A stretch of 64,000 bases of DNA from Tetragonia tetragonoides (GCA_038025085.1 CM076153.1:8463501-8527500); one strand, 5' to 3'; numbered from the stretch's first letter, positions 23,914 through 36,100 are shown. Notes: generated by a model from the letters alone, not told the origin. Program-made: numbers and translations.

Positions 23914-26160
23914 TGTACACGCATGCACAATCCTTAATAAAACAGTATAACGCGATTAGCATTGTAAGAAAAAAAAAAGCGAGTTGAGTAGTGCATTCGA
24001 TCATATACTACTATGTAACTTACAGCAGAATCTCTTAAGCTTTGGAGAAAGCTAATAAGCTCTAATCTGCATTGCTAATGAGGGTTTAATACTGAATAAG
24101 TAGGTACTTAAGCTAATTAGTGTAATTAAAAGTAGTAGTATAGAGAAAAAGCAGTTTGACTAAAATAAGGGTGACTTTGAGTAATGCATCATCTTATTTC
24201 CTTAGTTTAGAGAGTTGTATGGTCTTAGGATAATTAATGCGTGAAAACAACATAAAACGTCTGAATTAGTAGATTTGGAAATAAAAAATTGGATGGCAGT
24301 TGAGGGATGCTCTAATTAGAGTTTTGCTTTTGTTTAATTTGATTATCTTTCCCATTTGACTTGGATAAACTGTACATGATTAAAATGATGTAAGTTATAG
24401 AATGCTAGAGCCCTTTGAGAGTTGTTGAGGAAAAAACTATTATGGAAAAAAAAGGCTCCTTTAGTAGTTGTAAGATTCTGAAAAACATGGCCAAAACACA
24501 AACTCTTTGCAAAATGAGCTACTTCTTTTTCTTGTTTCTGTTCTCTTTCTCTTTTTTTTCTTTTTTTTGCTAGTCCGAAAAGAAGGTGCAAGTGAACGAC
24601 GATTCATGAACGAGACTATGGGAGCCTTACGCTTTGTAGAATAGTGATTCATGAACGAGTCCCCTATAAACTTATATAAAACGGTATTACTAGAAGAAAA
24701 CGATTACATTTTGAAGGAAATGTGTAATATTTAGACTAACAAGTAAAAAAGTATTTTGAAATTTTCGTTATTTTTGATTGTTTTACTGTAAGACGGTCTT
24801 AGACATGATGTAAATGGCACGCTTTACCCATCTTTAAAACTTTTATTTAATATTTTGTTCTCCCTTTGCAATAAACCAACATGGAGTAGAAAGTTTTATC
24901 AGGATCTGATGAACCTTTTAAGTCCTTTTCATGACTACTACTTCTGCTTATTGCCATAAAAATAGGACAATTGGGATCAGGCTTTACATAGGCAATTAGG
25001 AATTTGAGCATATGCATGCCATGTTTAGTATTGATGAGCTACCAGCCAAAATAGATGGTTACCAACCCTGATGATCCATTTTTCAGAAGGATGTACCAAA
25101 CATGCCAGACTTGGATAATTGTAGACTTATAGTACCAAATCAGCCTTCCATTAAAGGATCACTAACTTCATAAAAGAGCCTTGATAAATTGTTCATAGAT
25201 ATTTATGCTTCTACATCTATGATTGAAATGTGTACATACATAAATCTGATAATCTTTGAGGGAGGGGAAAAGAGACGTAGATCAATCGTATTTTTTCTTT
25301 GAGGATAATGAGATTCGATTTCAAGTTATTAATGAGAACGAGTAGGGAATGCGTCACTACACTATCTATTCCAAGCTCATCAGCTGTTGTTGATGGTTAA
25401 GGTCGGGATTCATTTTTTTGTACATTATGTTTGGATTGGTAAGAACCTGCCATACATCATTCAAATTAGTGAATTATATGCCCATGATGGCTAGAGGCTG
25501 AGCTCCCAAACAGGGAAAACAAAAGTAAATGGTACCAGCAAGAGCTTGAGCCTATTACCACATTGGTCATGGCTATTACAAATTGAATTTGTATCTCAGT
25601 GGTAAAGGACCTTTGACCACCAAATTTGACAATTACTTATAATAATCATATGATAATGGAGATTAGATATGAGAGTTGTGTATCAAATGTTTCATCCACC
25701 ATGCCTATCTAACTTTGTGCTTTCCTATATTTCTCTATTGTGAATATACAAAGAACAAATGAAGGTACCATTAGACTATTACTACTATAGTTATCCAAAT
25801 ATCGATAACCCACATTTTATTAAGAAGTTTGGGGATGCCATTAAGGCACAATTTAGCAATTTCTTTTGGTGCATACAAAATGGTACTCCACAATTAAGTG
25901 TCAAAAAAAAGTGTCAAAGCAAAAATGACAATTGACCTACTTAGATTATGTTTTCTTCACATTTTTTTTATTGAATTTATCTGCGCAAAATTGATCTGAA
26001 CTGTTTAATTTGTTTTAACGTTGACCCGAATTTGAAGGCCAAAAAAGCTGCCCCGAAACGGTATCGACCCCCTAGTTCTAAACGGGCTGACCCATAAACC
26101 CGAATTGCCAGCTGCCTTGGACTGAAGTATCGATATGGTAATTTATCAAAGGCCTGACCA
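23914..26160. other. Intergenic region upstream of the bHLH and RPS15A genes, no gene seen
   Basis: About 2.2 kb between divergent promoters. I see no coding exon with splice support. A fragment ttttactgtaagacggtctt near 24781-24800 belongs to the dispersed GACGGTCT-core repeat seen at 31.4 and 57.6 kb. The rest is AT-rich and unremarkable. Confidence 0.4.
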
Positions 26161-26169
26161 AATGGGTTA

Positions 26170-26300
26170 AAGAGGCCCATTCCACAATAACTTACACTTT
26201 GCAATTCCTCATTAGCCATTTTCAAAAAGCCCAACTTCTTTTTTGCTATTTAAAAGCCCAACTCCTAAAACCCTAACCCTAAATCGAGACATATAAACCA
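26170..26300 (+). promoter_or_regulatory. RPS15A promoter: GCCCA (site II-like) elements and telo-box
   Basis: GGCCCA lies at 26174-26179, and AGCCCAAC occurs twice (about 26228 and 26254). An AAACCCTAA telo-box at 26268-26276 is followed by a second CCCTAAA. In plants the pairing of telo-box and site II (GCCCA/TGGGC) motifs is characteristic of ribosomal-protein and other growth-linked promoters (TCP and telo-box binding factors). The position just upstream of the untranslated exon supports that use here. Confidence 0.75.
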
Positions 26301-26369
26301 TTTGACTTCATTACTTCACCTCTCCTTTCGCTAGAGTTGAGGCCGCCCGAACTTGTTATTCTCTTCCTC

Positions 26370-26370
<1 letters not shown>

Positions 26371-26422
<52 letters not shown>
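26371..26422 (+). repeat. (TC)26 microsatellite in the RPS15A 5' untranslated exon
   Basis: An uninterrupted run of 26 TC dinucleotides lies a few bases before the 5'UTR intron donor (cctcag|gtactac at 26433). Pyrimidine-rich leaders are common in plant ribosomal-protein mRNAs; a run this long is likely polymorphic. Confidence 0.9.
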
Positions 26423-26425
<3 letters not shown>

Positions 26426-26433
26426 AACCTCAG

Positions 26434-27640
26434 GTACTACTCTGATCTCCATTTTACGTTTTCTTCTGATTATTATTATGTTATATTATACTCCATTAGG
26501 TTTCATGGTTTAGTATTAACTCTGATTTGGACGAGTTTGGTAGATAGATCATTTGGCATTATATTATAGTTTGGTGTTTACGAAATTGGCTTTCTTGGTA
26601 TTGATTTGATAGGGGTGGAATGTTTTGATTTAGAAATATTTAGGGTAAAGTTTAAACATTTTCAAGTGGGTATGTCAATTTTACTGGTAGGCTTTCTTGT
26701 AGTGTATTTTGTATTTTTATTAATTTGATCTGGGTGAAGTGGTTTTGCTTCAATATTATTGTAAAGTTTAAATCTTTCAAGTTGGTATGTCAATTATATT
26801 GGTTGGGGAAACCATATTTGAATGGATATTCATGTGTGGAGCTAGGGTTTAACTGTTTGGAAGAATGGGTCATCAAAGTGGTTTTATACAAATTTAAGTG
26901 GGTTTGCAATTAAATGGTGAGGTGAAACATCTAGATGAAATTTCATTTGTGGAGCTAGGGTTGAACTGTTTGCCGGATGGATCATAAAAAAGGCAATGCA
27001 TTAGGGTTGTAATGCAGTGAAGCCAGTGTTAGTTATAGACTGTAAGTGTTTGAAATTGAACTTGGAACAGAGCATAGTGTTGTCTCCATTGATGAATATA
27101 TTTTCTTGATGTGGGTTTCGGATGGAGTAGGTAGTCAAATTGAGATGAGTGTGTTGTGGTTGATGTTGGTGTTGGATGCAGTGAAGTGAGAGAGTGGGGA
27201 GCTGCTGCTAATTGCACTAGTAGAGTATTTGTATTAAATCAAATTGATCTTGGTGTTGGTGGCAATGAAAAAAGAGTGGAAAGCTGTCTTTGCAAAGGGT
27301 TTCTTTATCTATGATAGAAAATTCAAATAAAGATAATAATTGCAGTTGGTAGACAGTTTGTAGCAAAGCAAATTGATGAAGGGCATTTAAGAAGTGGACG
27401 TTTGTTTTATTATCTTTGTTATTTGATTTGATTGACTTTTTTTAATTGTTTGGTTTTCGACTAAGTTTATGTCAGTGTCTTTATTTTTGTGCAAGTACTT
27501 GTGTTTCCTGTTTGGTGAAATTGGCTTGTGATGCTTTTGCATAAAAACATTCAACATGTGTAACTAGCCTTTTTCTGGGAAGTGTACTGCTTTAAATGTT
27601 ATGGGTTTCTAACTTGCTATTATTCTGATGTGTTTGACAG
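26434..27640 (+). other. Intron in the 5' untranslated region of RPS15A
   Basis: Donor cctcag|gtacta and acceptor tttgacag|ccatta enclose 1,207 bp of T-rich sequence with no gene. The intron ends 16 bp before the ATG. Long leader introns of this kind often enhance expression of plant housekeeping genes; that role is inferred here. Confidence 0.7.
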
Positions 27641-27650
27641 CCATTACTGA

Positions 27651-28423
<773 letters not shown>

Positions 28424-29107
28424 GAGTTATACCTGAGAGTGATTTTGCAATGTTTTATTTTATAGCTGCGAGTTATTTGTTAGTGTACCGAGGAACATAG
28501 TCATCAGGGCTCAGTTTCAGTTTTGGAGAGCGCTCCTTGTTTTTGCTTGAAATGTAGGGTGGTGGCACAATTATAAATTTGTCTAAATGTGATGGATATT
28601 TCGAATTGAACCGTTTAAATTGTTCTGCCTCATTTCTCAGATTTTCTACAAGTTCGCAAATGTAGAATATAAATATTCAACCAGATTACAAAGGCTTGCA
28701 AAGAAAGCACAATTGAAGTTCATAGTTTTGGACTTTGGAGGTGAGCATCTTATACAAACATCATGCTTGTATAGAGGTAGCTCCATCTTGAGGCGGCCTC
28801 ATACAAAACTTTTTGATTTTTTTTGAGCCCCGACTGTTTTGTATTTTCGGTCCGTGAAATACCAGTTTTTATAGAAGGATGAGCAAGTATCGTTATCAAT
28901 GCTTTTCTCCCCTTTTGTGAACATGTATATTCACCATTCATAAGCTCCAAGATTGGAAAGAGGGAGCAAAAAGAACTGAGAACTTCTAATAATTTATACA
29001 ATACATGGTCTTGAGAGGAGAAAATAATCTCTATTGGTGAAAAAATTAAAAATTGATCAAAACTTGATCATGGTTGATTTACTTTACAATTATATATAAA
29101 TAGTAAT
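28424..29107. other. RPS15A 3' untranslated region and downstream spacer
   Basis: T-rich sequence after the RPS15A stop, likely containing its polyadenylation region, then spacer up to the convergent small-peptide gene. No further gene is seen. Confidence 0.5.
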
Positions 29108-29401
29108 TCAATTGTCACCTTCTGTTTTACTCCCTTTGTTAATTAGTTGCTCACACCCACCTTGACAACCAAGGTCGCATGCCTTTTTTGTGGCTCCTTG
29201 TAGATCCATGCAGATAGACATGCATTGTGGCATACACCCACTCCATAGTTGTTCCAAAATTTCCAGTGGTGTTGGTGCTTGTGCTGGTACTTGTGAACTT
29301 GGTGTTGATGGTTTTGAATCTGCATTTACCATCAACAAGCTTGACATTGACATTGATATCGATATTGATAATAGTATTGCAGTCTTTCTCGCATTTTGCA
29401 T
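29108..29401 (-). CDS. Small secreted six-cysteine peptide, copy A
   Basis: An intronless frame of 97 residues starts at MQNARKTAIL, chosen because the downstream paralogue begins at the same methionine and a hydrophobic signal-peptide-like segment (about residues 8-26) follows. After a Pro/Gln-rich linker come six cysteines at residues 56, 60, 64, 75, 79 and 83: C-x3-C-x3-C-x10-C-x3-C-x3-C, with GCMPQCMSIC and ACDLGCQGGC as the two halves. Two CxxxC-containing helices facing each other recall alpha-hairpinin or thionin-like plant defence peptides, but the third pair of cysteines makes this a different pattern, and I do not recognise a named family. Secretion to the apoplast and a defence or signalling role are inferences. 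A tandem paralogue lies 1.3 kb away in the same orientation. Confidence 0.75.
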   Translation of the reverse strand: MQNARKTAILLSISISMSMSSLLMVNADSKPSTPSSQVPAQAPTPLEILEQLWSGCMPQCMSICMDLQGATKKACDLGCQGGCEQLINKGSKTEGDN

Positions 29402-29560
29402 TTTGATAACAGATTTCCCGTACCTACTATCTTGGAGATTTGAAGATGACGATTTATATTTATTCAACTTTGTGATTTGAAACTTAATTATGTGTTTTTT
29501 ACGTGATAATAATGATTCATTTTTAGAATTAGTTAGCAAAACACTCTTATCTCAGCCATT
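29402..29560 (-). promoter_or_regulatory. Leader and proximal promoter of peptide gene copy A
   Basis: The first codons upstream of the chosen ATG remain open in frame back to 29539, so a longer N-terminus cannot be excluded. However, only the IKMQN context is shared with copy B. The region is AT-rich. Confidence 0.4.
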
Positions 29561-29564
29561 AAAA

Positions 29565-29645
29565 AACATGATTGGTTGCCATGTTAAGTCGGAGGTTGTT
29601 GACTAAGTTTGCAAGCTATCTTTAATTGGAATTCAGGGATAGGTG
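29565..29645 (-). promoter_or_regulatory. Conserved upstream block of copy A with a W-box
   Basis: The stretch attggttgccatgttaa, then gtcggaggttgttgactaa and caagctat is nearly identical to a block upstream of copy B (31171-31240), so it was duplicated with the gene. It holds GTTGACT (29598-29604), a W-box core (TTGAC) bound by WRKY factors, about 200 bp from the ATG. Function is inferred from conservation only. Confidence 0.5.
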
Positions 29646-30600
29646 TTACAAAGATTCATTCTAGCAAAGTTTGTCCCTTGATGCGAGTAATGTCACTGTA
29701 TTCCTTCTATTTTTAATTTGTTAATAGAGATTTTTTGTGTAGTTTAATAATAAAGTTAATCAATATATGTTTTTATAGAAATTATTTTGTGAGGATTGAT
29801 ATGATTTACAAAACTTTCCTAGCTTAATCAATTCAATTCATTGATGTTGTTATTTTACTAGTTGTGTTCCTTGTTTTTCTGTTTTAGTTTAACAATTATG
29901 ACGTTGTATAAAATAAAGGAAATAGCCACTAATATATGTATGATGTTTTTGTTTTTTTTTTTAAAAATAATATTTCTAAAACATATTAATCGATCAAGAG
30001 TAATGATTTTTTTTAGATGTTTCCTTAACTATCATTTTATTTGTATGTGGCAAGACATGTTACTAGGATATAAGTCCTAGATATAAGTATATCCAATCTT
30101 TTACTTATTTATTTACTATTCTTATGTAAATGACATACAACTTAAAATTACCTCTTCTTTTTTTTTCTTTTCAAGTTTACTATTTATATTAATATTATTT
30201 TCTTTTAGGGTTACTACTTCAATTTACATTTTTATTTTCAATGCTATAAGAAGAGGGTCGATTGGTAAAATTACAAAATAATATAACCATGTCAATTAAA
30301 TTCACTATGAATAGTATTAGAGAGTTGACTAGGTAACTATACCTTAAGAAACGTATATACCTTAACATTTAAGTGGTAAAAAAATATCTCCTAGATCAGA
30401 TATCTATGCATGTCAATTGTCATGGTGGTGAGTTGATCGAAAATAGCAACAAATATCGTGATTAATGCATTTTGAAACCAATTCTTAGGACTTATATTTC
30501 AAATATTAACTTCATTTTTGAACAAATCATAGGTACTGTACATGATTTTAAGAGGGAAAAACAAAATCAGAAAAATAATCCAAAAGGAAGATCTCTCTAT
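29646..30600. other. Spacer between the two peptide genes, no gene seen
   Basis: About 950 bp of AT-rich DNA without a credible coding frame. The right end (30605-30655) repeats the 3' flank of copy A (aattgatcaa, acttgat and tggttgattta), marking the border of the duplicated unit. Confidence 0.5.
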
Positions 30601-30682
30601 ATTAGGTGAAAAAAAAAAAAAAAATTGATCAACACTTGATTGTGGTTGATTTACATATGTACTCAATCAATCTATTCATGGG

Positions 30683-30967
30683 TCAATCAATATCTAAAGC
30701 TATATTCCCTTTGCCCATTAATTGGTTACACCCACCTTGACAACCAATGTCGCATGCATCTTCTGTTGCTCCATATAGATTCATGCAGATATCCATGCAT
30801 TGTGGCATACACACACTCCAATCTAATAATGGCATTGGTGCTGGGGCTGGTGCTTGTAGATCCGACGGAGGTTTTGATTCTGGGTTTACCATCAACGAGC
30901 TTGATATGGACATGGATATGGATATCAATATTGATAATAGTATTGTAGCCTTCCTCACATTTTGCAT
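30683..30967 (-). CDS. Small secreted six-cysteine peptide, copy B
   Basis: This is the 94-residue paralogue of the gene at 29.1 kb. It has the same start (MQNVRKATILLSI), the same hydrophobic leader ending near residue 27, a Pro/Ala-rich linker and the identical spacing C-x3-C-x3-C-x10-C-x3-C-x3-C (cysteines 53, 57, 61, 72, 76, 80). CMPQCM, YGATEDACD and IGCQGGCNQL correspond closely to copy A. The C-termini have diverged fully. The leader contains an SISIS/SMS run encoded by a degenerate ATT/GAC-type simple repeat that differs between copies. The ordered cysteines and conserved core in spite of divergent linkers suggest that the mature peptide has been under selection. No family name can be given with confidence. 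Confidence 0.75.
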   Translation of the reverse strand: MQNVRKATILLSILISISMSISSSLMVNPESKPPSDLQAPAPAPMPLLDWSVCMPQCMDICMNLYGATEDACDIGCQGGCNQLMGKGNIALDID

Positions 30968-31164
30968 TTTGATATATTCGATCTCTTCACCGTAGTTTTC
31001 TTTGATATGAGATTTCATTTACCTCTAATATGCCGGAGATTTAGAAATGGCGATTTATGTATCTTTTTAAAAAAATTATAGTTTGGAAGTTAATTATTGA
31101 TTTTTTACATTATGATGATTATGAGTTCATGTAAGAATTAGCTAGCATAGGCTTATCAATCTCA

Positions 31165-31250
31165 TCCACCAAAATAAATGACTGGTTGCCATGTTAACTC
31201 GGAGGTTGTTGACTAATTTTCAAGCTATTTTTAATTGGAATTAATGGGGA
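31165..31250 (-). promoter_or_regulatory. Conserved upstream block of copy B with a W-box
   Basis: Matches the copy A block: ctggttgccatgttaact, cggaggttgttgactaa, then caagctatttttaattgga. GTTGACT lies at 31208-31214, about 240 bp from the ATG of copy B. Confidence 0.5.
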
Positions 31251-31429
31251 GGTAATTATATAGATGCTAGACTAGATGCATCCTAGCAAAATTGTACCGT
31301 GATGCAAAAATATTTTCATATCCGAGACAGGTAGATCTTTTTTTGTAAAAAATAAATAAAATTGTAATCCTTATTACATACTTAATATCACCTTTTTTTT
31401 TATTGAACTTATGGGACACACAAAAATTT

Positions 31430-32112
31430 CTATAAGTCGGTTTTGCTGTAACTTTTAGTAAGACGGGAATCACTTTTCAATAAAATAAGGGTCACTGCTT
31501 ATCATAAGTGACCCATGTATTTCTAAATAGTGACGTCATTTTTCAGTGAGTTGGTCTCGCACAACACTTGTGCTTAATATTAGAGCCATAAGTTAATATA
31601 AACATCTGAAAAAGTAAGAGTTGATATTCTATCAAAAAAAGAGTAAGACTTGTTAAAAACAAATGATTAAAATTAGTATAAAACAGTTGAAATAACTCTA
31701 AAATGAAATAAGGGTTATTGTTCATAATAAGTGATCCTAAATTTCTAAATAGTGACCTCATTTTAATATAAAGTTATCTTACACAAGACAATGGTTGTAT
31801 GAGCAAGTCTTATATAAGACCAACTCACAGTAAAATAGGATTATTATATAGAAATGTAAAGTCATTTATTAGGAGCCGTGACCCTTGTTCTACTAAAAAA
31901 TTACCTTTATCTTACCAAAAGTCACAGTAAGTCCGTATTAATTTTTTGTGCTAACATTATGCACTACAAGTCTTGTGTGAGTTCAACTCACAGAAAAATG
32001 GAGTCACTATTTAGAAATGTAGGGGTTATTTATAGTGAGTAGTGTGACCATTGTTTTATTAAAAAGTGACATCGTCTCATTAAAGGTAACAAAAAGATCG
32101 TCTTATACAAAC
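31430..32112. repeat. Cluster of four related short repeats in opposing orientations
   Basis: Two copies (about 31432-31575 and 31690-31795) read gggtcact, cataagtgac, tttctaaatagtgac and then gtctcgcacaa-type ends. Two more (about 31796-31925 and 31965-32110) read the complementary order (gtctta...caactcacag, tttagaaatgta, gtgaccattgtt...). A related copy sits at 57.6 kb. They look like decayed non-autonomous elements of one family inserted side by side just upstream of the OGDH gene. Boundaries are approximate. Confidence 0.55.
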
Positions 32113-32189
32113 TTTTGTGTATGCTCTCTACCCGCAAAGGAGTGAGTCAGCAACGGATGAAAGTAGAAGGTTCGCGCTAAAATAAGAAA

Positions 32190-33175
32190 AACAGTCTCCT
32201 ACAGTCCTACTGCTTTCCAGTTTCCAATTTCCAGCACCTCCATAATTTTCCAGCCCCTGGGATCATCAAATACTAATAATACCATCATCATTTTCTCTCT
32301 CTTGTTTCTGTTCTCAGGTACTCTCTTGTTATTCTCTTCTTTAAGTTTAATTTATATTAGCAATTTCCTCACTGTACTTATCCATTTCTATTAGGCTACA
32401 TAGACTTTTAGTTCAATTTTCATGTCTTTTGAATTGGTATTAATATGTTAGTACTAAATTCTTTAATTTGAGATGGAGCTAAAGAATCCCAATACATCTT
32501 TTTTTCCTTAGTAATTAACCCAATAAAATCACAGCTTCCTTGTTGAGTTGATAAATGTATGTATTAGCTTTTCTTAAGTCATTACTAAATAGTGTAATTC
32601 AGAGGCCAATGAGGTTTACGTCTAGTGGTCAAGATTGAGGTCCCAAGTACATTAGGTCCAATGTTTTATTTCTCCGCTCTCCTGTTGACTGGCTGTTGTA
32701 GGTAAATTATTGTACTGGTTTACCACCAAAGAGAATGGATATTTGGGATGCTGCTATGTTTGTAGTTTTGGTTTTGTTATGAGATTAGCTCAGGTGAGTG
32801 TCCCACATTGGAAGAATTGGATGGATGTGATTTGTATATAATTTAGTGGGATGTTTGGATGAATGTTGTAGATTTTCATGGATCCACACAAACCCAATAG
32901 ACATTTATGTGAGGGAGGATATAATCATTAATTAAGCTCGAGCTTTCAAAGAATATTTTTGAGCCTTCCTCATTTGCTCAATCCTCAAATGTGGGTTACT
33001 ATTTACTAATGTTATATGCCTAGATGTTGTACAAGGTTCCTTGGTTTTATGCACTTATGGAAGATGATGATGGTTGTTCTCAGATTTCAGCTTGTTGATG
33101 TAGATGTAGTGATACACATTGACAAATTTTACGCAATTGTCGGACATTGCAATTAGCAGACATATCCAATCAATC
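32190..33175 (+). promoter_or_regulatory. OGDH 5' untranslated exon, leader intron and leader
   Basis: A pyrimidine-rich untranslated exon ends ttctcag|gtactc at 32317. The leader intron runs to gatttcag at 33090, and 85 bp of leader precede the ATG at 33176. The intron holds T-rich sequence and no gene; a run at 32606-32665 (cgtctagtggtcaag...aggtcc) may be a decayed SINE. Confidence 0.55.
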
Positions 33176-36100
33176 ATGGCAAGGTTTAGAACTGGTTTCT
33201 GTGCAGCAAAGTTTGCACTTAGAAGCACTCTATCTCAAGGCCATCCTTATGTGATAAGAACGCGTATTATTCCATCGCAAAAGTCCTGCCTTTTCAACTG
33301 TAGAACATTCAGCTCAAAGGAAGAAACACCTCCTTCAACACACTTTATGCTTGCTGACAGTTTCTTGAAAGGGACAAGCAGTGTGTACCTTGAGGAACTT
33401 CAAAGAGCTTGGGAGGCTGACCCGAATAGCGTGGATGAGTCATGGGACAACTTCTTCAGGAGTTTTGTAGGGGAAGTAGCCCCCAAACAATCAGGGATAT
33501 CGGGGCAGACTATCCAAGAGAGCATGAATCTGCTGTTGCTTATCAGAGCTTATCAAGTAAATGGGCACCTGAAAGCCAAATTAGACCCATTGGGTTTGCA
33601 CAACAGGCAAATTCCTGTTGATTTGAAACCAGAGGTTTATGGATTCACTGACGCTGATCTTGACAGGGAGTTCATCATTGGTGTCTGGAAGATGTCTGGT
33701 TTTTTGTCAGAGAATCGACCTGTGCAGACTCTGAGAAGTATCCTTGACCGCCTGGAGGAAACCTATTGCGGGAGTATTGGCTTTGAGTACGGACATATCC
33801 ATGATCGCGATAGATGTAACTGGATAAGAGAGAGGATTGAGACTGCAACACCAGTGGAATACAGTAAAGAACGCTGCCAAGTAATGCTTGATAGGCTTGT
33901 ATGGAGTACAAAGTTTGAAAATTTTCTCGCGAACAAGTGGTCATCAGCGAAAAGGTTTGGGCTAGAAGGTTGTGAAGCCTTGATTCCCGGCATGAAAGAA
34001 ATGGTTGATAGGTCAGCTGCTCTTGGTGTTGAGAGCATAGTTATGGGAATGGCTCATAGGGGCAGGCTAAATGTGTTGGGTAATGTTCTTCGCAAACCTC
34101 TTCGACAGATTTTTAGTGAGTTTGGTGGTGGAATAAAGCTTCCTGTTGGGACAGGTGATGTGAAATATTATTTAGGAACTTCTTGTGATAGACCAACTTT
34201 AACCGGGAAGCGGAACCACCTCTCGTTGGTTGCAAACCCAAGTCACTTAGAAGCTGCGAATCCAGTTGTAGTTGGGAAAACAAGAGCTAAACAATACTAT
34301 TCAGATGATGTGCATAGAACTAAGAATATGGCCATCTTGATTCATGGTGATGGTAGTTTTGCTGGACAAGGTGTAGTCTATGAGACTCTCCACCTAAGTG
34401 CTCTTCCAAGTTACACAACTGGTGGAACAATACATATCGTAATCAACAACCAAGTGGCTTTCACAACTGATCCACAGTTTGGAAGATCTTCAGAGTACTG
34501 TACTGATGTTGCCAAAGCACTGAATGCCCCAATTTTCCATGTGAATGGGGATGATTTGGAGGCTGTGGTTCATGTCTGTGAGCTTGCAGCAGAGTGGCGT
34601 CAGACATTCCATTCAGATGTTGTGATCGATATAGTCTGTTACCGAAGGTTTGGTCACAATGAGATTGATGAGCCATCATTCACACAACCTGTTATGAGCA
34701 AGGTAAGTTTCATTACTATTCTGTTTTCGCTAGCTTGTATCCCGCTATTCGTAAAGTAATATGACCTTCTGAAGTAAGCATTCATCTGTTTTTCCATGTT
34801 TGTTTTCTAGTAATAAAGTTTTTGGAACTTTCGCACATATTGAACCACTTTTGCTATTCAACAGTCTTCTACATTTGAGATTGTAACATCTTTTCAAAAA
34901 AAAAACACTATACAAGAAGTAACACCTCGCTTGAGTGGTTATTTCCAGGTTATTTCGTAGTCATCCATCAGCTCTTGAGATCTATAAAAGAAAACTCCTG
35001 GAATCTGGAAAATTATCTGAAGAAGATATTGATGAGATCCAGAAGAAAGTCAGTAGAATTCTCAATGAGGAATTTGAGGCAAGTAAGAGCTATGTACCAC
35101 AGAAGTTGGACTGGCTTGAAGCAAATTGGGCTGGGCTCAAGTCACCTGATCAGCCTGCTCAGATTCTGGATACTGGGTACATCCTTTAAAAAGTTCCAAA
35201 TATTTCTATTGATCCTGTTATTTTTTGTAATTTTGGATTTTTTTTTTTTGATACACAGGGTTAAGGCAGAGATCTTGAAGACTGTTGGAGAGTCAATCAC
35301 AACACTTCCTGAGAATGTCAGGGCTCACAGAGTGGTGAAGAAGATCTATGCGCAACGTCGTCAGATGATTGAAGCAGGTCAAGGTATAGACTGGGCACTA
35401 GCTGAAGCACTGGCCTTTGGAACTTTGTTGGTGGAAGGGATTCATGTACGCTTTACTGGTCAAGATGTTGAGAGAGGTACATTCAGTCATAGGCATGCTG
35501 TAGTTATTGATCAAGAGACTGAGGAGAGATACTACCCACTGAAACATGTCATGATGAACCAAAAACCGGAGATGTTCACCATCAGCAACAGGTAACTTTA
35601 AACCGTTTCCCACTGTTATATTGGTTGCTTTTCTTACAGTGTATGCAGAAGCAGTGAAACATGTTTGGAGTATTTGTTTTTGACATGTTATCATCAATAA
35701 TTTGCATGATTTCTATAATAATCGATCTTGCTGCATCCATTTGGGTGAATTTAGCCTTATCACTACCATGTTACTCCATTGTTCAGGCCATAAAACTAAC
35801 TCACAATGCATTAAGCTATCAGTTTATTGAAAATAGCCTGACCAATAGTTTACACATTCATTTTATGCAGTTCCCTTTCGGAATTTGGTGTTCTTGGATT
35901 TGAATTGGGCTATTCACTAGAAAATCCAAACTCACTGGTGCTTTGGGAAGCTCAATTTGGTGACTTTGCAAATGAAGCACAACTGATATTTGATCAGTTT
36001 TTAAGCAGTGGGGAGGCAAAATGGTTACGACAAACTGGCCTTGTGGCATTGCTACCCCATGGGTATGATGGTCAGGGACCAGAACATTCGAGTGCTCGAT

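Noticed and set aside
25977..26234. 85-residue minus-strand frame upstream of RPS15A
   Set aside because: It overlaps the GCCCA elements of the RPS15A promoter and resembles no protein.
29190..29480. 96-residue plus-strand frame over peptide gene A
   Set aside because: It is the antisense shadow of the cysteine-rich gene; the conserved cysteine spacing is on the minus strand.
34980..35176. Rescue of the OGDH frame by an acceptor after 34979
   Set aside because: It would restore the frame by skipping about ten conserved residues, but the site has no good pyrimidine tract; kept only as a caveat.
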